Origin: JAFEDN01 sp963844565
GTDB taxonomy: Bacteria; Pseudomonadota; Gammaproteobacteria; Coxiellales; Coxiellaceae
Direction: 5' to 3'
Assembly (NCBI GenBank): GCA_963844565.1
Contig: CAWJON010000002.1
Location: forward strand, 744,001 to 808,000
Length of the DNA stretch: 64,000 nucleotides
Under the pieces are notes generated by a model. The model was not told the DNA's origin, did not search any database, and saw nothing but the letters and a program-made list of their open reading frames with translations. Made by a program: the position numbers and the translations under genes. Shown here piece after piece: positions 20,701 to 29,905 of the stretch (positions are counted from its first letter, which is position 1; the number at the start of each line of letters is the position of its first letter).

Positions 20701-23700
20701 GCATTGAAGTGCGCTATGCAAATCCCTTAACTATCAATCTGAAAGTTTACGCTGACACCGGAGTGCCGATAAAAATTGTTGCGCAAGCGATAACAGAAAA
20801 TACCGATGCAGATCGCTATACTTTTTTCATTCGCAATGAAATTGGAGATCCGATTTCGGTTGTTAAAGGGATTACAAAACCTGCCAAAAATGCAACCCTT
20901 AAAGATCTGCAGGGAAAATTATTTTATTTTCTACCAGAGAGCAATGCTTCGGGTTATTTCTATGCGCAAATAAATTTTGAATATGACGCATTTAAACAGG
21001 TCATCGTCAAAGCCAACTTAATCGCCCCCGATCAGTGGAGTGATATTTATCAATGGTTCGATGGCCGCGGTAATGTATTAGCCGTTGCCGAACCGGTACG
21101 TGAAAATATCAATTCCCCGACGCGTTTTCGCGTCAAGCGGAACTTGTATAGTGTTTTCAATCAATCGATAAGCACCGTCCAATATGCTGGTTATATGGAT
21201 ATCAATCCATTGGGCATGACGCTGGCGCAACTGGATAATTATTTAAGCGCCCACAAGCTTCCAGAAGACCGAGAAAAACAAACTGACTATGATGTACGCG
21301 GAAAAAAAGTCACCTCCAGACGTGTCAAGGTTACTCGTGAAGATGTCCAACTGGACCAAAACAATGTGATTACCTTTCCCCCTTATAAAGATATTAACTT
21401 AGAAGAAACCTATAAATACAACGGACGTGGTCTACTGACGCTGACCCAACATGAACATTTGGAAGGAAAAGACGCTACACAGGAATGCCTTTACTATGAT
21501 GAACGCGGATTTAAGAGCGCGCATGTTGGAGTAGCATTTCCGAGTAAAGATGATAAAGACCAAGACATCGTTATCACGCCGCTGACCTATTTTGGAACCA
21601 ATGGATTTGGACAGCAAGATAAAAAACAGGATTTTTTTCAGGGCGCGAGCGGAAGTAGCATTGATCCTGAAGTATTCCCCATTCCTTTTGCAGAAGATCC
21701 AGCGCATGACGCCGTGCGTATCAATCAAGAAGATAATCGAGGCAAAACTAAAGCCGAACAAGATCCCAATGGGCATGTGAAGTTTCACACGTTTACCGCA
21801 ACCGGAAAGCCAGCACGCCATTATCAACAGGTGACTAATATAGGCGAAGGGCCGCATATTGACGAAGAAGATTTGGTTTACAATCCATTAGATTTACAAA
21901 CCCACAAAACTTTAAAGCGCGACAATCAAACTGAATATGATACCGAACTGAAATACAATGCTTTTGCAGAAGTTATTGCCGAAGGTCCAGGCGCATCACC
22001 CTCACTGCGTTTAGATGAAAAAAGGGAAGTTAAAAAACAACCTCGTATTTCATCTGATAAACAAGCCTTAGCAGTCATTTTGGAACACAGTGAGCTCACT
22101 ATTAAAGCGCCGGCAAAACACCAGGAATATAAAGAAAACTTAGCCGATTGGCAGATGGTGAAAAAACCCAATCAGATTTTAATTATCTTTTCACCGAAAG
22201 AAAACTCATGGAAAGTGTTTCGTCGAGGGCTAAATGTAAATCCACATGAAAAAGTTAATTTGCCGGAAAATTTAAAATTTATAGAACAATTAAACCGATT
22301 AAAAAAGAGCAAAATAACTCCAGCAAGAGTAAAAGATTTCCGCGAAACATTACTGGCGTTTTGTCACGGTGAAGAAAGTCGTGAAAAAAAATCACCAGGC
22401 ACAAAACCACTAACATCAAAAGTTGCGAGCAAGACCAGTCCACAATGGCCGGTATTTCACACCTATGATGAAACAGGCCGAGAAATTGTGAGTAATGCCG
22501 GCAAAGGCGTTACTGTCGTGACCTTGCGCGATTTGTCAGGTCGCGAAACGGCCTCGATGAACTCTGCAACCATCGATTTATCCACAAAAACCCCCAAAGA
22601 TTTTCCAGCGTTACTGACAGCAAGTTATTTAGACGTGCAAGCCACACGCTACTCAAAAGATCAAATGGGTCGCACCTTGGTGCAACAATTGCCAGATTAT
22701 GTTCCAGGGGTTGAAAGTCAAACGACTTATATCCCAGTGGAGTTATATATTGAGTCAACAACCACAGGAACCGTTGAATTATCCTGGCAAACGTCATCCA
22801 TCAGTAGCACAGCGCCTATCTTTTCCATTTATCCAGCCGGTGATGAAAGTAAAAAAGTGGCTAAAGACATCAAACTCGACGTCGCCTCGGCGCGCTCGAT
22901 TGTTGATGTGAGTGACTTAACCACTGGAAATTACAGTGTAGAAATTGATTATTATTTAATTGATCCTTCTACCGGACAACCGAATCTCAGTAAACCACAA
23001 AGCTTTACCTATGGCAGTGTCGCCTGCGCAACCCTGAACAATGAGGCTAGCACCACTGCCGTTGCGAAGGTTGATAACGATCATGTATTAACTTTAATTG
23101 GCGCAGTCAAAAATGCCACCGATATTATTTTGTATGACATTAACAACCAAGTTGTCGGCAAATATCCGTTGAAATCTACCAGTGATGACTATCATAAAAT
23201 CGCTGATTTAGGCGATCAGGTTTCTGGTCATTATAAAGCGCAATTGATTGTTGATGGACAAGGCGATCAATTTACCTCGCTATTTGTGGTGAATACCGCG
23301 CTAGCGCCGAAACTGGATCCGGTATTGTCGCGAGAAATCCCTTTCACCGCAGAACTGATTATTGATGGCAATCAAGGGCAATTGATTTTATGGCAGTTTT
23401 TACCGCTGGATTTTCAAAACACACCGGTTACCTTAATCTGTGAATACGTTGATACGAATAATCAAGTGCAAATTTTAGAAATTAATTTAAAACCTCAGAA
23501 TGGTGTTGCGAATATTGTTTTTCAAAACGAAGTAAAATCCATTAATCGCATCAGCATCACTTTACTGATCAACGACAATGAAAAGATTCCGTTATATATT
23601 CAAGAGTCACCGGCGGCTCAGAAAGAAATAAAAAAAACCAAAGAAAAATCAGAGGATGAAGATTTCGAATTCGTTTCCCAAACAGGGATAGGTTTTGCCA

Positions 23701-26700
23701 CAATGGTTGATTTTGTTCCAAGCCGAGTTTTGTATTTACGCGGCAGCGCTGTCAAAAATCAATTTACGGATCCGCCAAGCCTAGAATTTAAAGACGTATC
23801 GCAAAATGGCCAAGCGATTTGGAAACCCATTCAATCAACAGCCGTCACTTCAGAAGGCTTGGTGATTAACGTTAGTAATTTAAATACCGGATTTTTGCCA
23901 CCAGGAAATTATCCCTTTGTATTGCCAAACGGAGATAAAGCTAATCCTTATATCTTTAATATTGTCATGTCCGGTTGGGTGTATGACAGCACAGCGATTA
24001 AACCCCAATTGCAAGCCGAAGAAAAATCCCGAGAAAAAATTGCAGTTAAAGACGAGCCTCAGAAACGCCTGCGTCAATTTACCTGGAACGTATTTAAAGG
24101 TATGACCAAAACCCAGAACACCTTGGGAGAGGAAACCAACTGCAAATTTAATGACTTGGATCAATTAATAGAGAAACAGGATCCCCCCTTCACGATGGAA
24201 CAAGCGGATGGCGTTAAAGTACCCGGTTTTAAAGGGACAACAAAAACCCATCGCAATGTAGATGGTGTTTTAATCGGAACGTCCGATCCTGCCGATCGTC
24301 AAGAAGCCATACTGTTGAACCCGCAAAATAAAAAAACAGCATTGGTGCTGGGGGATGGCGATGATAAAACCGTAGGAACTATTTTCACGCAAGTGGTGCG
24401 CGATGGCTTTGGCCAGGCGTGGAAAATATATGATTCTCGGAATAAATTAACAACGAGAGTATGGGATCGGACGGGGAATTTAATCCAGCAAATCGTACCA
24501 AAAAACTCCAGCGATGGCGGTCCCTTGCCAACGGAATATACGTTCAACGAAAGAAGCGAACGGACGATGACGACGGACCCACAAGGTAACCAACAAAAAT
24601 ACACCCGCAATGTAAAAGGAGATATAGAACAGTCGATCACCCCGATGGGCTATGTCACCTTTAACCGTTGGGATCGAAATGGCCAAAAGCTGGCGGAACA
24701 AAGCCCCGACGAGAAGATGCAGATCTGGACGCCGCATGACACGTTGGGTTATTTCGGAGTGATGAAAAGTTATCAGTCGGATACGGTCAATTATCAATTC
24801 GGTTATAACTTTCAGTTAAATAAAACGGAATTGATATCGCAAGGGGTTTATTGGCAGACGGCAACGGTGGCGCCGGGCCATTATACGGATCACTACGCTT
24901 TACATGACGCGCCTGCACCCAATCAACATTTACGAATGAGTTATTTTATCGGTCGCTTGTCACAAGTCGAAGATCTGTCGCTGTGGAATCCGGAAACCGG
25001 CCAAGGCCAGCTGGAGAAATACGGCTATGACACGGAAGACCGTCGAACGATGATGGTGTGCACGCTGAACACGATGGTGATTTCAGGTGATTTAACGATC
25101 GGGACGACGTTTGATGCGTTAAATCGAGAAACGCAATTTTACGGCAGTTTTTTATCGGGCGAACGGTACTTTGATGCGTCGAACAACAAACGCCATCAAG
25201 TGGTGACAGTGTCGATGCCGGCTGGGGTGCAAACGGAGGATAATTGGTGGGATTATGATCCGGCGAACCGAGTGACGGTGGTGGATGGGTCGTTGGCAGA
25301 TGGCGTCATCAAGCCGATTAATTCTGGGAGTTATCGCATTGCCTATAATCAAGGCGTCCGCGAGCAGGAGATCGATAATGCGGGTGTGACCACGTGGATA
25401 TCCTTTTTCGATTCAGGAGATATTGCCGACTGGATGGAACCGAAGGCGCCGAATGATGAGGTGGTGTACGAATACGCCCCGGCAGGGAATCGAACCCGTA
25501 TTTTCTCTGAGCAAAGCGGTACCGTGGTACAGACGGAGTTGACCTGTAACGGAGATTTATTTCAGACGGATCAGTACACGCACGACTACCAGGGATTTGG
25601 GACAGATGACACGACGACCTTAACGCCGACGGTACGAGATTTGGTGGCGCATCAAGGGTCGGTGCATTCAGCTTGGGATCAAGACACGCTCACGTACACC
25701 TTAGACTATTTTTATTATTTGATTCAAGGTCAATATTTTGTGCGTGAAATTAGCGGAAAGATGAAGCTGGTGGGTCATGATGGAAAAGAATATACGCAAT
25801 CGAATGGTTATTATGACCAGAATGGATCGATGGTGGCCAAGCGAGGAACAGGGACGGCGACGAATGACACGAGTGGCGCCAAATATATCACGGCATTTGT
25901 AACGCCGTCCGATGGAACCATTATCGCGTCGGTAGAATTTCCGAGTGATTACAGCAAGCCCGATAAACCCGGCAACACGATCAAATATTATTTTAACGAC
26001 ACCAACAATAACCTGCTGACCACGTACGCGACCTTTACCGATCTCTCATCGGAAGCCAAAACCGCCCAAAGACGCCAGCGTCTGCGCGCACAGCCGACGA
26101 TGGTCGGCATCAAGATGAATTACAGCCATGCGAAGAACGAGGGTCGGTGGGGCAAGATGAACACGCGGACCACCAACTTGACCGGCCAAGCGATCCCGAG
26201 AGACGATGTTCCCGCGATCACGCAACCGGTACTGCCCAGTTCAATCTACCACAACACCACTCATCTGGATCCTGAGGATGAGAAGACCCATAACCCCGAC
26301 CCTGGATTTGTGAGCAAGATCAGCCATATCGACGGAACCTCAATGCCGACGAGATATACCGTCAAGCCAGGAGAGACATTTGACAGTATTGCGGTAGATC
26401 AAGTGGGTCGAGCGGAATTTGGCAAGACGATAGCGGGAAGAAATGGCTACCAAGAGGACCAAGCGCCAACCCCCACCGAAGTATTAATCATTCCAGCTGA
26501 TTTTATCCCGACGACCAACACCGCCAACGATATCGTGGCGTATCGAACGATCCAACAGACGATCCAAGGCAGCTTATTACCGGTACTGATGTTCCAGCCA
26601 AAGGCGAAGAAGCAAAGCTGCGAAGAGACGATTGTTCTGACGGCGATAGCGGTAACGGCGTGTATTGTGGCGCCGGAAATCGTACCGGCCGGTCTGGGAT

Positions 26701-28412
26701 TTGCGGGCATGTTGGCCAGCGCAGCGGCAGCGGGTATGATAGACGCGGGCTTACAAGGTGTAGCCGTGGGAGTCGGGTTATTGCACACGTTTTCCGTGGA
26801 GAATTTATTGACGACGTCATTGAGTGCTGGGATAGGCTATGGATTTGGCGGTATATACGGAGTGACGGCTAAAAGCGATTTAGGAATAAAGATGCTAGTC
26901 GCGATGAGTGAATCCGCAGCAACGGACGCGAGCACGCAGTTAGCGGAAATGGGATTAGGATTAACGAAGAAATTGGATTGGAACCAACTCTTCTCATCCG
27001 TCGCCGCCGCTGGCTTAACCACGGTGATCGGCCAACTCGACCCGTATACCGGAACGATGGAAGGGGCATTACTGGAAGCGATACCTGACGAACTGGGTTC
27101 AGCGTTGATCGGCAGTGCGATTACAAACCAAAAAGTGCACCTACAGCAAGTGATGGCGCAAACGATCGGAACAGCCATAGGCGATGTAGTCGGTTATGAA
27201 ATCAAAGGCCAGATCAACAAAGTACGACTGGCCGAACAAAAACAATACGAGCAGCACATTTACCAGAAAGCCTACCAGCAAAGCCTGATGGACGCGCTAG
27301 GCGATGTCGGCGCTTGGCTACCGTACGTGAACCCGATGGAGCCCTGGGATAATTTAGAGTGGGGCGATTTCATGGGAGACGCCCAAAGCTCGACGAACAA
27401 ATACCTAACAACCGCCGACGCCCCCCCACCCAAGAACTTGGAACCCGAAACGAGCGAAGCCAAACCGACCAGCTACCTAACACTAAGCCAAATTGGCAGA
27501 CAAGATCTGAACTTGATGATCAAACTCGGCCAGATGGTGTATTTAACCCAATTTGGCCCCGACGCCTACAATTGGATGCAGTATGCAACAGGAACGAGTA
27601 GCAATCAAAATCCTCTAGACATTTCGAAGCAATGGATGGATTCAATTAATCAAAATCAGAGATTTATAAATGATCTAAGAGACACCCTGGCATTTTCGAA
27701 ATTGCCCTTTAGCAGCCAAATGCAAATCACGGGAAGTTACTTAAAAGCACAGTGGCATATGATTGAGCAGTTAGCCACTGGTAGTGACCCTGTTACTGGA
27801 TTGCCCGCCAGCAGATGGGAAGCGCTTAGAGGACTGGTCACAGGCCCATTGGGACAAGGAGCATCTCTCCTTCCTTGGGGAAAATTAGCAGGAGTAGGGA
27901 TAGGCACATTGCTGGGTAAAAGCATGATGGGCTGGATGGTGGTTGACAGGGGATTTCTGGAAATAAGTGATGAAGTATTGGCTACAACTAGAATTGCAGA
28001 TTTAAAACCAGGACTATATAATTTAAATCCTAAAGATATTAGATTTTCACAATCAGATGCGAGCCCTTATTTTAGTAATGGAAAAAGAGTTGATGATTTA
28101 AGTAATGCAATAAGACAAGGCGAGATTTCGCCTTATGACTTGCCACCAATTCGAGTGGTTGTCAAAGATGGTAAATTGTTTACTATAGATAACAGACGAT
28201 TGGTGGCTTATGGTTCTTCTGGAGTTAAAGATATTCCAGTAGAGATTGTTTCAGCTGATGATCCAGAAATAGCTCAAATGCTCAGGACAAGATTTGATCC
28301 AATTCGAAGTGAAGGGAAATTCATTGTTATGGCAACTAGAGCTGAACGAACAGTAGTACAACAAGAGCTTTACGAAAATGGTTTAATTCAGGGGGTGCAA
28401 CTTGGACGTTAA
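14712..28412 (+). CDS. Giant RHS/YD-repeat polymorphic toxin with LysM motif and ParB-like toxic tip
   Basis: ATG at 14712 with AAAGGGA upstream (a TTG at 14691 is also in frame) gives about 4566 residues. No signal peptide or PAAR domain is seen. Imperfect YD/RHS repeats (YTYNDQG, YEFDKNG, YRYDDL, YDALG) run through about 170-2650 and 3120-3800. Ig/Fn3-like beta segments occupy about 2680-3100. A LysM-like motif (YTVKPGETFDSIAVDQVGR) lies near 3881-3935, then a glycine/alanine-rich hydrophobic stretch (about 3980-4060). The variable tip, from about 4430, has the ParB/sulfiredoxin-like signature LPPIRVVVKDGKLFTIDNRRL (Asp4493-Arg4496). YD repeats form a shell around a C-terminal toxin; ParB-like tips are known in polymorphic toxins. 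The stop overlaps the immunity gene by 11 bases. Confidence 0.85.
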   Translation: MKKYPFHLVTGPGKGASYSSLMQVGDLSPAEPLGQAKVRLACNLTNNNMVIADRALIFPEMKEPVVLGYCFNSQSPAALAWRLPIESFIPPDHDYPDFPPTIIFTEADGHETTYTRSSENLTMYFAPGLRDGTPYLQYDQVRYQWYGYHPKTQVGEIYNLTGRLIERRDAWGNRTQFTYNKDTGQLESIYCVTSKNKYSITRTVRSDGSRAETISRTNDNDPTAHVFQAYEFDKNGLLITSTASINGLDFTDGYKTTYQYAAADPLVLTGITQDDGTDMTFQYVSSLTGQLQTIYLPAATGVTRTDFQYSPGKVGVTVKGGWKADFLLDSQSRVIQKDQYTNFNDAKFTTESTHYEYAPTGQLQKITQPDGGQESFTYSSPFGLLTRHIRPNNQQADYIYDEGQNRPLLTTETVTIPDNKTPLTTYYINQRQIGDSKNFIDEKDYLRYEISSVGRVTSFEPSPDGPIQFKRRFLSNTITGRSIAPVFEEMQQWQGEQNPQAIMLTEYTYNDQGFEIRKMRYATVDEKGVGVRDAEMSQIDHSTFNDFGDWINQEKQLERTDQDEVIASAETNRLFDGLQRSTSFIDPLDNLTTTQYAINNDKTYDLGVYTIAITQPNQRLEKTILDAQGDPLDHVVTIPKGEGAYSQPQVTHWNRDVGGRAVSTKHPDDTTTFQSFYNDNTLGLSITATGIVTEHQIDHVHNFECDIQYKNSIDVSQIDPYTVGGDYVKSQITPDDKNDRISYRFYDSLHRLCFVVDAKNQVTEYRYDDLLNQHTAKIRYQTPLTDEQIATLKTGVLLTLTPDLSKDRCTSYYYDNDKVPIGEIDPDGWVTENILDNAGRVTRSIRYSTPNRAAERSSDFASMRPVPSDNDGVSYFFYNARGQTTVAVDPENYVTATTYYASEKTYQTKRYYKPLASWDPSVCPPMPEAHPEDRLITTEYDAVEREINRFASNSVAKATQYTNMGKICLERSYDTRFSGTEGTTDPDQTRTEQKRYDAWDNIIQTANSFVSQKLAEIEANEDLTPDEKATQTEIVWNQSSLCDTYDDVTGLKLKSTDSLNRTTIFYYDQERRLILGISPKGTARQIFYTTFHEKVTTRAYANQIPADKLSTLEGGFITNAVLALLVENADEDIIEEFTYSKLSEQISKKDPEGYITQAIYNAFKEKIEEQLPVSDINPSLSIQHQFNPRGQETTTIRKSNGVSFTKSQLYEHQLGKMTASTDEEGAVTQLAYDRVGNPVIEIDPLLNTVHQKTFDAFSRILEDKDAKGAITASTYNQQVRTVTQERPISSTGSVEESNIFGERVKRTNALGKTRTASHAPNGSVSQSTNEVGSIINDTFDTEGQHIDHIDPLQTKTHDDYDADGAIIQETKSSTTYKDLVTVLVPDAFSRPIQTTDPRNLLTLKKFNQRGLEVQQIKDPGTSDQPGLQLLREKSYNGQRTAITSNEGDEKSNAQYVVTFQQDGFNRSLGKTIDPSGVGIKTSLSYDKTNRVTRNIDGENRSHFIFYDAKGQKRFEIDGVGAVLQRQFDENGLKNLVRIYITPLTAEELAGISESTTLEWMETFMSGKETTQDTLTYLYYDENQRMQFRLSVYCDPLTDATEGLITEITYDGADHRKESMTYATTLVGKDFASLSTEDLRNWVEANASDEDRITITIVDDAGQRRYTIDNRGVIEERVYDALGSITANIKYAKWVNPQIIRTYTEAQMQQFVAAQVADVNADRIRYSQFNVFKKPDFTVITTEPPQCAVTQYQYDEHGNLTNTTEYKTPIVFSNFANLKQQLSQLTEDKEDRINKQTFDICNRQSTTIDALDLTDLFTHDALDLLITHTDRDNNIWTNAYDGAKRRIREEAPPAKITDVTQDSKGQLTIAETSRSVKTLHSYNKVNCEIKTIVDAEGSSPRNISMAYAIDNKQIASTMVEDAEVDDPAKSSSITASPVTKQTVTKSSIFNAYRKELVKIDEQGALTFKIYDSLRRLAYEIDASGSVIAYVRNTFGEVSIEVRYANPLTINLKVYADTGVPIKIVAQAITENTDADRYTFFIRNEIGDPISVVKGITKPAKNATLKDLQGKLFYFLPESNASGYFYAQINFEYDAFKQVIVKANLIAPDQWSDIYQWFDGRGNVLAVAEPVRENINSPTRFRVKRNLYSVFNQSISTVQYAGYMDINPLGMTLAQLDNYLSAHKLPEDREKQTDYDVRGKKVTSRRVKVTREDVQLDQNNVITFPPYKDINLEETYKYNGRGLLTLTQHEHLEGKDATQECLYYDERGFKSAHVGVAFPSKDDKDQDIVITPLTYFGTNGFGQQDKKQDFFQGASGSSIDPEVFPIPFAEDPAHDAVRINQEDNRGKTKAEQDPNGHVKFHTFTATGKPARHYQQVTNIGEGPHIDEEDLVYNPLDLQTHKTLKRDNQTEYDTELKYNAFAEVIAEGPGASPSLRLDEKREVKKQPRISSDKQALAVILEHSELTIKAPAKHQEYKENLADWQMVKKPNQILIIFSPKENSWKVFRRGLNVNPHEKVNLPENLKFIEQLNRLKKSKITPARVKDFRETLLAFCHGEESREKKSPGTKPLTSKVASKTSPQWPVFHTYDETGREIVSNAGKGVTVVTLRDLSGRETASMNSATIDLSTKTPKDFPALLTASYLDVQATRYSKDQMGRTLVQQLPDYVPGVESQTTYIPVELYIESTTTGTVELSWQTSSISSTAPIFSIYPAGDESKKVAKDIKLDVASARSIVDVSDLTTGNYSVEIDYYLIDPSTGQPNLSKPQSFTYGSVACATLNNEASTTAVAKVDNDHVLTLIGAVKNATDIILYDINNQVVGKYPLKSTSDDYHKIADLGDQVSGHYKAQLIVDGQGDQFTSLFVVNTALAPKLDPVLSREIPFTAELIIDGNQGQLILWQFLPLDFQNTPVTLICEYVDTNNQVQILEINLKPQNGVANIVFQNEVKSINRISITLLINDNEKIPLYIQESPAAQKEIKKTKEKSEDEDFEFVSQTGIGFATMVDFVPSRVLYLRGSAVKNQFTDPPSLEFKDVSQNGQAIWKPIQSTAVTSEGLVINVSNLNTGFLPPGNYPFVLPNGDKANPYIFNIVMSGWVYDSTAIKPQLQAEEKSREKIAVKDEPQKRLRQFTWNVFKGMTKTQNTLGEETNCKFNDLDQLIEKQDPPFTMEQADGVKVPGFKGTTKTHRNVDGVLIGTSDPADRQEAILLNPQNKKTALVLGDGDDKTVGTIFTQVVRDGFGQAWKIYDSRNKLTTRVWDRTGNLIQQIVPKNSSDGGPLPTEYTFNERSERTMTTDPQGNQQKYTRNVKGDIEQSITPMGYVTFNRWDRNGQKLAEQSPDEKMQIWTPHDTLGYFGVMKSYQSDTVNYQFGYNFQLNKTELISQGVYWQTATVAPGHYTDHYALHDAPAPNQHLRMSYFIGRLSQVEDLSLWNPETGQGQLEKYGYDTEDRRTMMVCTLNTMVISGDLTIGTTFDALNRETQFYGSFLSGERYFDASNNKRHQVVTVSMPAGVQTEDNWWDYDPANRVTVVDGSLADGVIKPINSGSYRIAYNQGVREQEIDNAGVTTWISFFDSGDIADWMEPKAPNDEVVYEYAPAGNRTRIFSEQSGTVVQTELTCNGDLFQTDQYTHDYQGFGTDDTTTLTPTVRDLVAHQGSVHSAWDQDTLTYTLDYFYYLIQGQYFVREISGKMKLVGHDGKEYTQSNGYYDQNGSMVAKRGTGTATNDTSGAKYITAFVTPSDGTIIASVEFPSDYSKPDKPGNTIKYYFNDTNNNLLTTYATFTDLSSEAKTAQRRQRLRAQPTMVGIKMNYSHAKNEGRWGKMNTRTTNLTGQAIPRDDVPAITQPVLPSSIYHNTTHLDPEDEKTHNPDPGFVSKISHIDGTSMPTRYTVKPGETFDSIAVDQVGRAEFGKTIAGRNGYQEDQAPTPTEVLIIPADFIPTTNTANDIVAYRTIQQTIQGSLLPVLMFQPKAKKQSCEETIVLTAIAVTACIVAPEIVPAGLGFAGMLASAAAAGMIDAGLQGVAVGVGLLHTFSVENLLTTSLSAGIGYGFGGIYGVTAKSDLGIKMLVAMSESAATDASTQLAEMGLGLTKKLDWNQLFSSVAAAGLTTVIGQLDPYTGTMEGALLEAIPDELGSALIGSAITNQKVHLQQVMAQTIGTAIGDVVGYEIKGQINKVRLAEQKQYEQHIYQKAYQQSLMDALGDVGAWLPYVNPMEPWDNLEWGDFMGDAQSSTNKYLTTADAPPPKNLEPETSEAKPTSYLTLSQIGRQDLNLMIKLGQMVYLTQFGPDAYNWMQYATGTSSNQNPLDISKQWMDSINQNQRFINDLRDTLAFSKLPFSSQMQITGSYLKAQWHMIEQLATGSDPVTGLPASRWEALRGLVTGPLGQGASLLPWGKLAGVGIGTLLGKSMMGWMVVDRGFLEISDEVLATTRIADLKPGLYNLNPKDIRFSQSDASPYFSNGKRVDDLSNAIRQGEISPYDLPPIRVVVKDGKLFTIDNRRLVAYGSSGVKDIPVEIVSADDPEIAQMLRTRFDPIRSEGKFIVMATRAERTVVQQELYENGLIQGVQLGR

Positions 28413-28866
28413 AAAAGAAATACGCAGCCTAACAGAATCCTGTTTTGATGAATTTCCAATGTGGCGTTGTGAAGATGAAAAAATAATTTATTATCCAGTT
28501 CATACTCTAGATGAAGTTCCGGATGAACATTATAATTTCTTTATTAAAGCGGAATTTGTTTCCCCATCAGGAATAAAATTTAAAGGTTTTTTAGTTAGTA
28601 TTTCAAGATATTACTGCATTGGACTTTTTTACAAAAATAAAAAATATCTTTTTAACAAAAATATGTTTAAAGAGCTATATGAAGATACAAAAGAGATTAT
28701 TACCTTAATAGATTCACCTAAGATAAAAAGAATTTCTGATATATTTCCATTGAAATATAGAACTGTGATCAATATGCCGGGTATTCGTGAAGTGGAAGGT
28801 TCATTTGACGCTTTCGAAAGAGCTAAAGACAGGGCATTTACATATGAAGATCAAGTGGTTGAATAG
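28402..28866 (+). CDS. Predicted immunity protein of the ParB-like RHS tip (TTG start)
   Basis: 154 residues, soluble, no family recognised. It overlaps the toxin end by 11 bases and must start at TTG: GGGGG lies six bases upstream and there is no closer ATG. A paralogue at 46708 has the same overlap, the same TTG and the same MDVK start, which supports both start and pairing. Conserved features include FPMWRCEDEKIIYYPVHTLDE, SPSGIKFKGFLVS and a C-terminal FDAFERA. Immunity function is inferred from position and co-duplication. Confidence 0.75.
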   Translation: MDVKKEIRSLTESCFDEFPMWRCEDEKIIYYPVHTLDEVPDEHYNFFIKAEFVSPSGIKFKGFLVSISRYYCIGLFYKNKKYLFNKNMFKELYEDTKEIITLIDSPKIKRISDIFPLKYRTVINMPGIREVEGSFDAFERAKDRAFTYEDQVVE

Positions 28867-28886
28867 TAATTATACTTCTGAAAAAA

Positions 28887-29438
28887 ATGAATGATTATTT
28901 ATATCGGCTAAGCAAAACAGTCTCACATGCATTGCGTCATGTTCCAGAAGAATACGGTTTGTCACTTGATAAAGACGGGTGGGTTACCGTTAATGAACTA
29001 ATATTTTCTTTAAAAAATAAAAATATTACCTGTAAAGATTTAAAAGAAGAAGAATTGATAGAAATGATTAATCAATCTTCTAAAAAAAGACATGAAATTA
29101 AAGGCAATAAAATAAGAGCCTTGTATGGGCATTCAACCGAAAAAAAAATCATAAAAGAAATGAAAAGTCCTCCAGAATATCTATATCATGGAACATCCCC
29201 TGAAAGTATCAATGTCATATTAAGCGAAGGTTTAAAATCCATGAGTCGACACTATGTACATTTATCAACTGACCAAGAGACAGCCAAACAAGTTGGTGGC
29301 CGTAGAAACTCTCGACCTATTATTTTTAAAATTCGAGCCAAAGAGGCCAGTGAACAGGGGATAAATTTTTATATGGGAAATGAAAATATTTGGTTAGCAG
29401 ATTATATTCCACCGACATATATCGATTTAATCTTATAA
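28887..29438 (+). CDS. kptA: RNA 2'-phosphotransferase, Tpt1/KptA family
   Basis: The family removes an internal RNA 2'-phosphate by ADP-ribosyl transfer from NAD+. The 183 residues have the N-terminal winged-helix part with LRHVPEEYGLSLDKDGW (Arg17, His18) and KRHEI (Arg68, His69), then the ADP-ribosyltransferase part with YHGTS (His101-Gly-Thr) and RHYVHLS (Arg121). All hallmark residues are present, so it is likely active. It lies 20 bases after the immunity gene. The same immunity-kptA order recurs twice in the array (45130-45887 and 46708-47401), so it belongs to the cassette. Its substrate here is unknown. Confidence 0.88.
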   Translation: MNDYLYRLSKTVSHALRHVPEEYGLSLDKDGWVTVNELIFSLKNKNITCKDLKEEELIEMINQSSKKRHEIKGNKIRALYGHSTEKKIIKEMKSPPEYLYHGTSPESINVILSEGLKSMSRHYVHLSTDQETAKQVGGRRNSRPIIFKIRAKEASEQGINFYMGNENIWLADYIPPTYIDLIL

Positions 29439-29905
29439 AGAATGAAATGAAAAAATGTAAGCAATTGAAAAAACCCATCCGCCCTTTAAGATGGCCCGGT
29501 TACGAGAGGGCGGTGTCAAAGCTGACAAGATTTTCAATTTTAAATGTATCCCCTCAAGAATCCCAGGTAGATTTGAGTTGTGCATTTTGATTTTAAACAC
29601 TACCAAGGATAGGCGTTTTCAAACTCTGCGTCGGCAAACGCTTGCAATCGCTCCCGGTTGATACGATGCGGTAATAATTTTTTCGGGTCGATTCTTCCCT
29701 TTCTTAAATCATGAGCTAATGCTAGTCTAAGCGTTAAACTAAGAACCTATACATATGCTGATAACTTATGTAAATTGTTTTCGCTGACGGGTTTTTTTAA
29801 TAATCTGCGACAATTTTTTAGGTTAAATAATTTTTTATTTAAGTTAACATCGGATAAAAAATTTGTAAATATAAAATTTAAGTTTTTTAATGTCAGAGTA
29901 AATTG
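29439..29905. other. Intergenic stretch with a gene remnant and repeat-like motif
   Basis: Directly after kptA is a motif shared with the array downstream (GGCGGTGTCAAAGC near 29511). The rest is AT-rich. Apart from the minus-strand fragment at 29600-29746, I see no gene, RNA or clear terminator. Confidence 0.4.
29600..29746 (-). pseudogene. C-terminal fragment of an unidentified gene
   Basis: A minus-strand frame of 48 codons without a start reads LRLALAHDLRKGRIDPKKL ... LQAFADAEFENAYPW and then stops. Its composition (mixed charged and hydrophobic, higher GC than the surroundings) looks like real coding sequence whose 5' part has been lost. I do not recognise the family. Confidence 0.4.

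Noticed and set aside
14712..28412. A type VI or Tc-complex toxin assignment for the RHS protein
   Set aside because: No PAAR, VgrG, TcA or TcB-type signature was found in the window, so only the general YD-repeat class is claimed.
29390..29590. 66-codon plus-strand ORF after kptA
   Set aside because: It overlaps the kptA end in another frame, and I see no family, conservation or good ribosome site.
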